From Methanocatella intestini (GTDB lineage Archaea; Methanobacteriota; Methanobacteria; Methanobacteriales; Methanobacteriaceae), in NCBI RefSeq assembly GCF_002252585.1, contig NZ_NQLD01000004.1: DNA of 64,000 bases; one strand, given 5' to 3'. A model generated the notes under the pieces. The model made no database searches. It was not told the origin of the DNA and saw only the letters and a list, made by a program, of their open reading frames with translations. How positions within the stretch are numbered: the stretch's first letter is position 1; every line of letters begins with the position of its first letter. The translations under genes and the position numbers were made by a program. Below are positions 63,282-64,000 of this stretch, in pieces.

Positions 63282-64000
63282 TTATTCCATATCTTCGAAT
63301 CTGTCTTCGAGTTTTGCCATTACACCAGGTAATGAAGTATATTCCATTTCTTCAGCAGGTAATCTGTGAGGTTCAAATGGACCGTGTCTTCTGATGTAGG
63401 TAGCAATTCTTGCAGATTCTTCCCTAGTAGGATCAAATGCAGGATCATCAAATAAGTCAACAGGACCGATTAATTTAGCATCTGATACTTGGAAACCTAA
63501 ACCAATTACTCTAGGTGGTCCGTCGAATCTAATTGGGTTTGCATCTTGTTCAGATACAGGCATCATAGGACCGTTGTGGGAACCTCTCATCCATCCACTT
63601 ACCATATGAGGGAATGCAAATGGTTCTACACATTCACCATTAGCTGGGAAACCAGATTGTGCTCTAACAATAGCTGCAGGGTCATCTTTACCAACATATT
63701 CACCAGCCATTAAGTTTAATCTTTCAGTACTGATAGCTGCTGCGATTTCTCCATTTTTCTTCCATACTCTTTTAATTACGTATCTTCCAGTGGAACCAAT
63801 TAATGCAAGTAAATCGTACATTTCTTCAGGACAGTTTAAGATAACTTTTCTGTGTTCAATTACATCAAATACTTCAAATTTGAATCCGTCGTGTAAACTT
63901 GGGTCAATAACAAGACCTGCAGTATTAAATGGATCTGCAAACATTTTAAAAATAGGTAAGTTAAATGCACCAGGTTCGGTTTTGTCACAGCAGTATACTA
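63282..64000 (-). CDS. Fructose 1,6-bisphosphate aldolase/phosphatase, partial (N-terminus beyond window)
   Basis: The C-terminal 239 residues of the archaeal bifunctional gluconeogenic enzyme are present, with DKTEPGAFNLPIF, MFADPFNTAGLVIDPSLHDG and HNGPMMPV. It condenses dihydroxyacetone phosphate and glyceraldehyde 3-phosphate and removes one phosphate to make fructose 6-phosphate. The frame remains open to the window edge, so the start lies outside. Codon use is highly biased. Confidence 0.95.
   Translation of the reverse strand, partial: VYCCDKTEPGAFNLPIFKMFADPFNTAGLVIDPSLHDGFKFEVFDVIEHRKVILNCPEEMYDLLALIGSTGRYVIKRVWKKNGEIAAAISTERLNLMAGEYVGKDDPAAIVRAQSGFPANGECVEPFAFPHMVSGWMRGSHNGPMMPVSEQDANPIRFDGPPRVIGLGFQVSDAKLIGPVDLFDDPAFDPTREESARIATYIRRHGPFEPHRLPAEEMEYTSLPGVMAKLEDRFEDME

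Overview
The window comes from a low-GC methanogenic archaeon of the Methanobacteriales, most like Methanobrevibacter. Markers seen directly are a 16S rRNA 5' end, mer, a porGDABEF-ordered operon, hmd with all seven hcg genes, RadB, the RNase L inhibitor homolog, archaeal aEF-1beta and Pth2. Promoters repeatedly show a TTTATATA-type TATA box, and starts are preceded by GGTG or GGAG sites.

Layout. 1-5.9 kb: 16S rRNA (minus), mer, two radical SAM genes and two membrane proteins. 5.9-13.1 kb: a nucleotidyltransferase facing a tightly packed eight-gene minus-strand run (MoxR ATPase, VWA protein, Ncs6-type tRNA thiolase, ubiquitin-like sulfur carrier, DUF89, thioredoxin-like protein, CcdA, NAD-binding protein). 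13.1-19.8 kb: a dihydropteroate-synthase-like gene, the pyruvate:ferredoxin oxidoreductase operon and fumarase alpha. 19.8-25.7 kb: the phosphate operon pstSCAB-phoU and a second PhoU with a DNA-binding domain. 25.7-33.2 kb: hcgG, hmd and hcgABCDEF, the [Fe]-hydrogenase and its FeGP cofactor pathway. 33.2-36.9 kb: tRNA-Thr, tRNA-Leu, a ferredoxin, cell-surface genes and an MsrAB fusion. 37.1-39.9 kb: a nickel/cobalt ECF transporter. 39.8-44.2 kb: the iron region feoA/feoB. 44.4-54.8 kb: a DUF4012 protein, an ABC exporter, a pilus-type secretion pair, a TctA-like permease, a MarR regulator and a translation operon with a likely methanofuran kinase. 54.9-64 kb: Rli1, Fe-S and DGC proteins, an aminotransferase, RadB, YrdC, a lipid synthase, an ATPase and a partial FBP aldolase/phosphatase.

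The most striking region is the roughly 1.5 kb between feoB and the next large gene. It holds four tandem cassettes, each with a DtxR-type box (TTAGG-N4-CCTAA), a TATA box exactly 27 bp further on and a second box 42-43 bp after that. Each promoter is followed by hairpins, and three cassettes end in a hairpin plus T-run. I read them as a family of iron-regulated small RNAs of about 210-240 nt. Downstream lies a 37-residue microprotein with two Cys-Cys pairs. With the boxes around feoA and feoB, there are fourteen such boxes within about 3.5 kb.

Other regulatory structures include four short palindromes in two equally spaced pairs around the nickel/cobalt transporter promoter, a 24-bp near-identical repeat flanking the por TATA box, palindromes between TATA elements before hmd, and 26-bp direct repeats before an ATPase gene. 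Two genes (a spore-lyase-like radical SAM protein and a likely MfnE) lack any ATG, GTG or TTG upstream of their conserved N-termini and may start at ATT.
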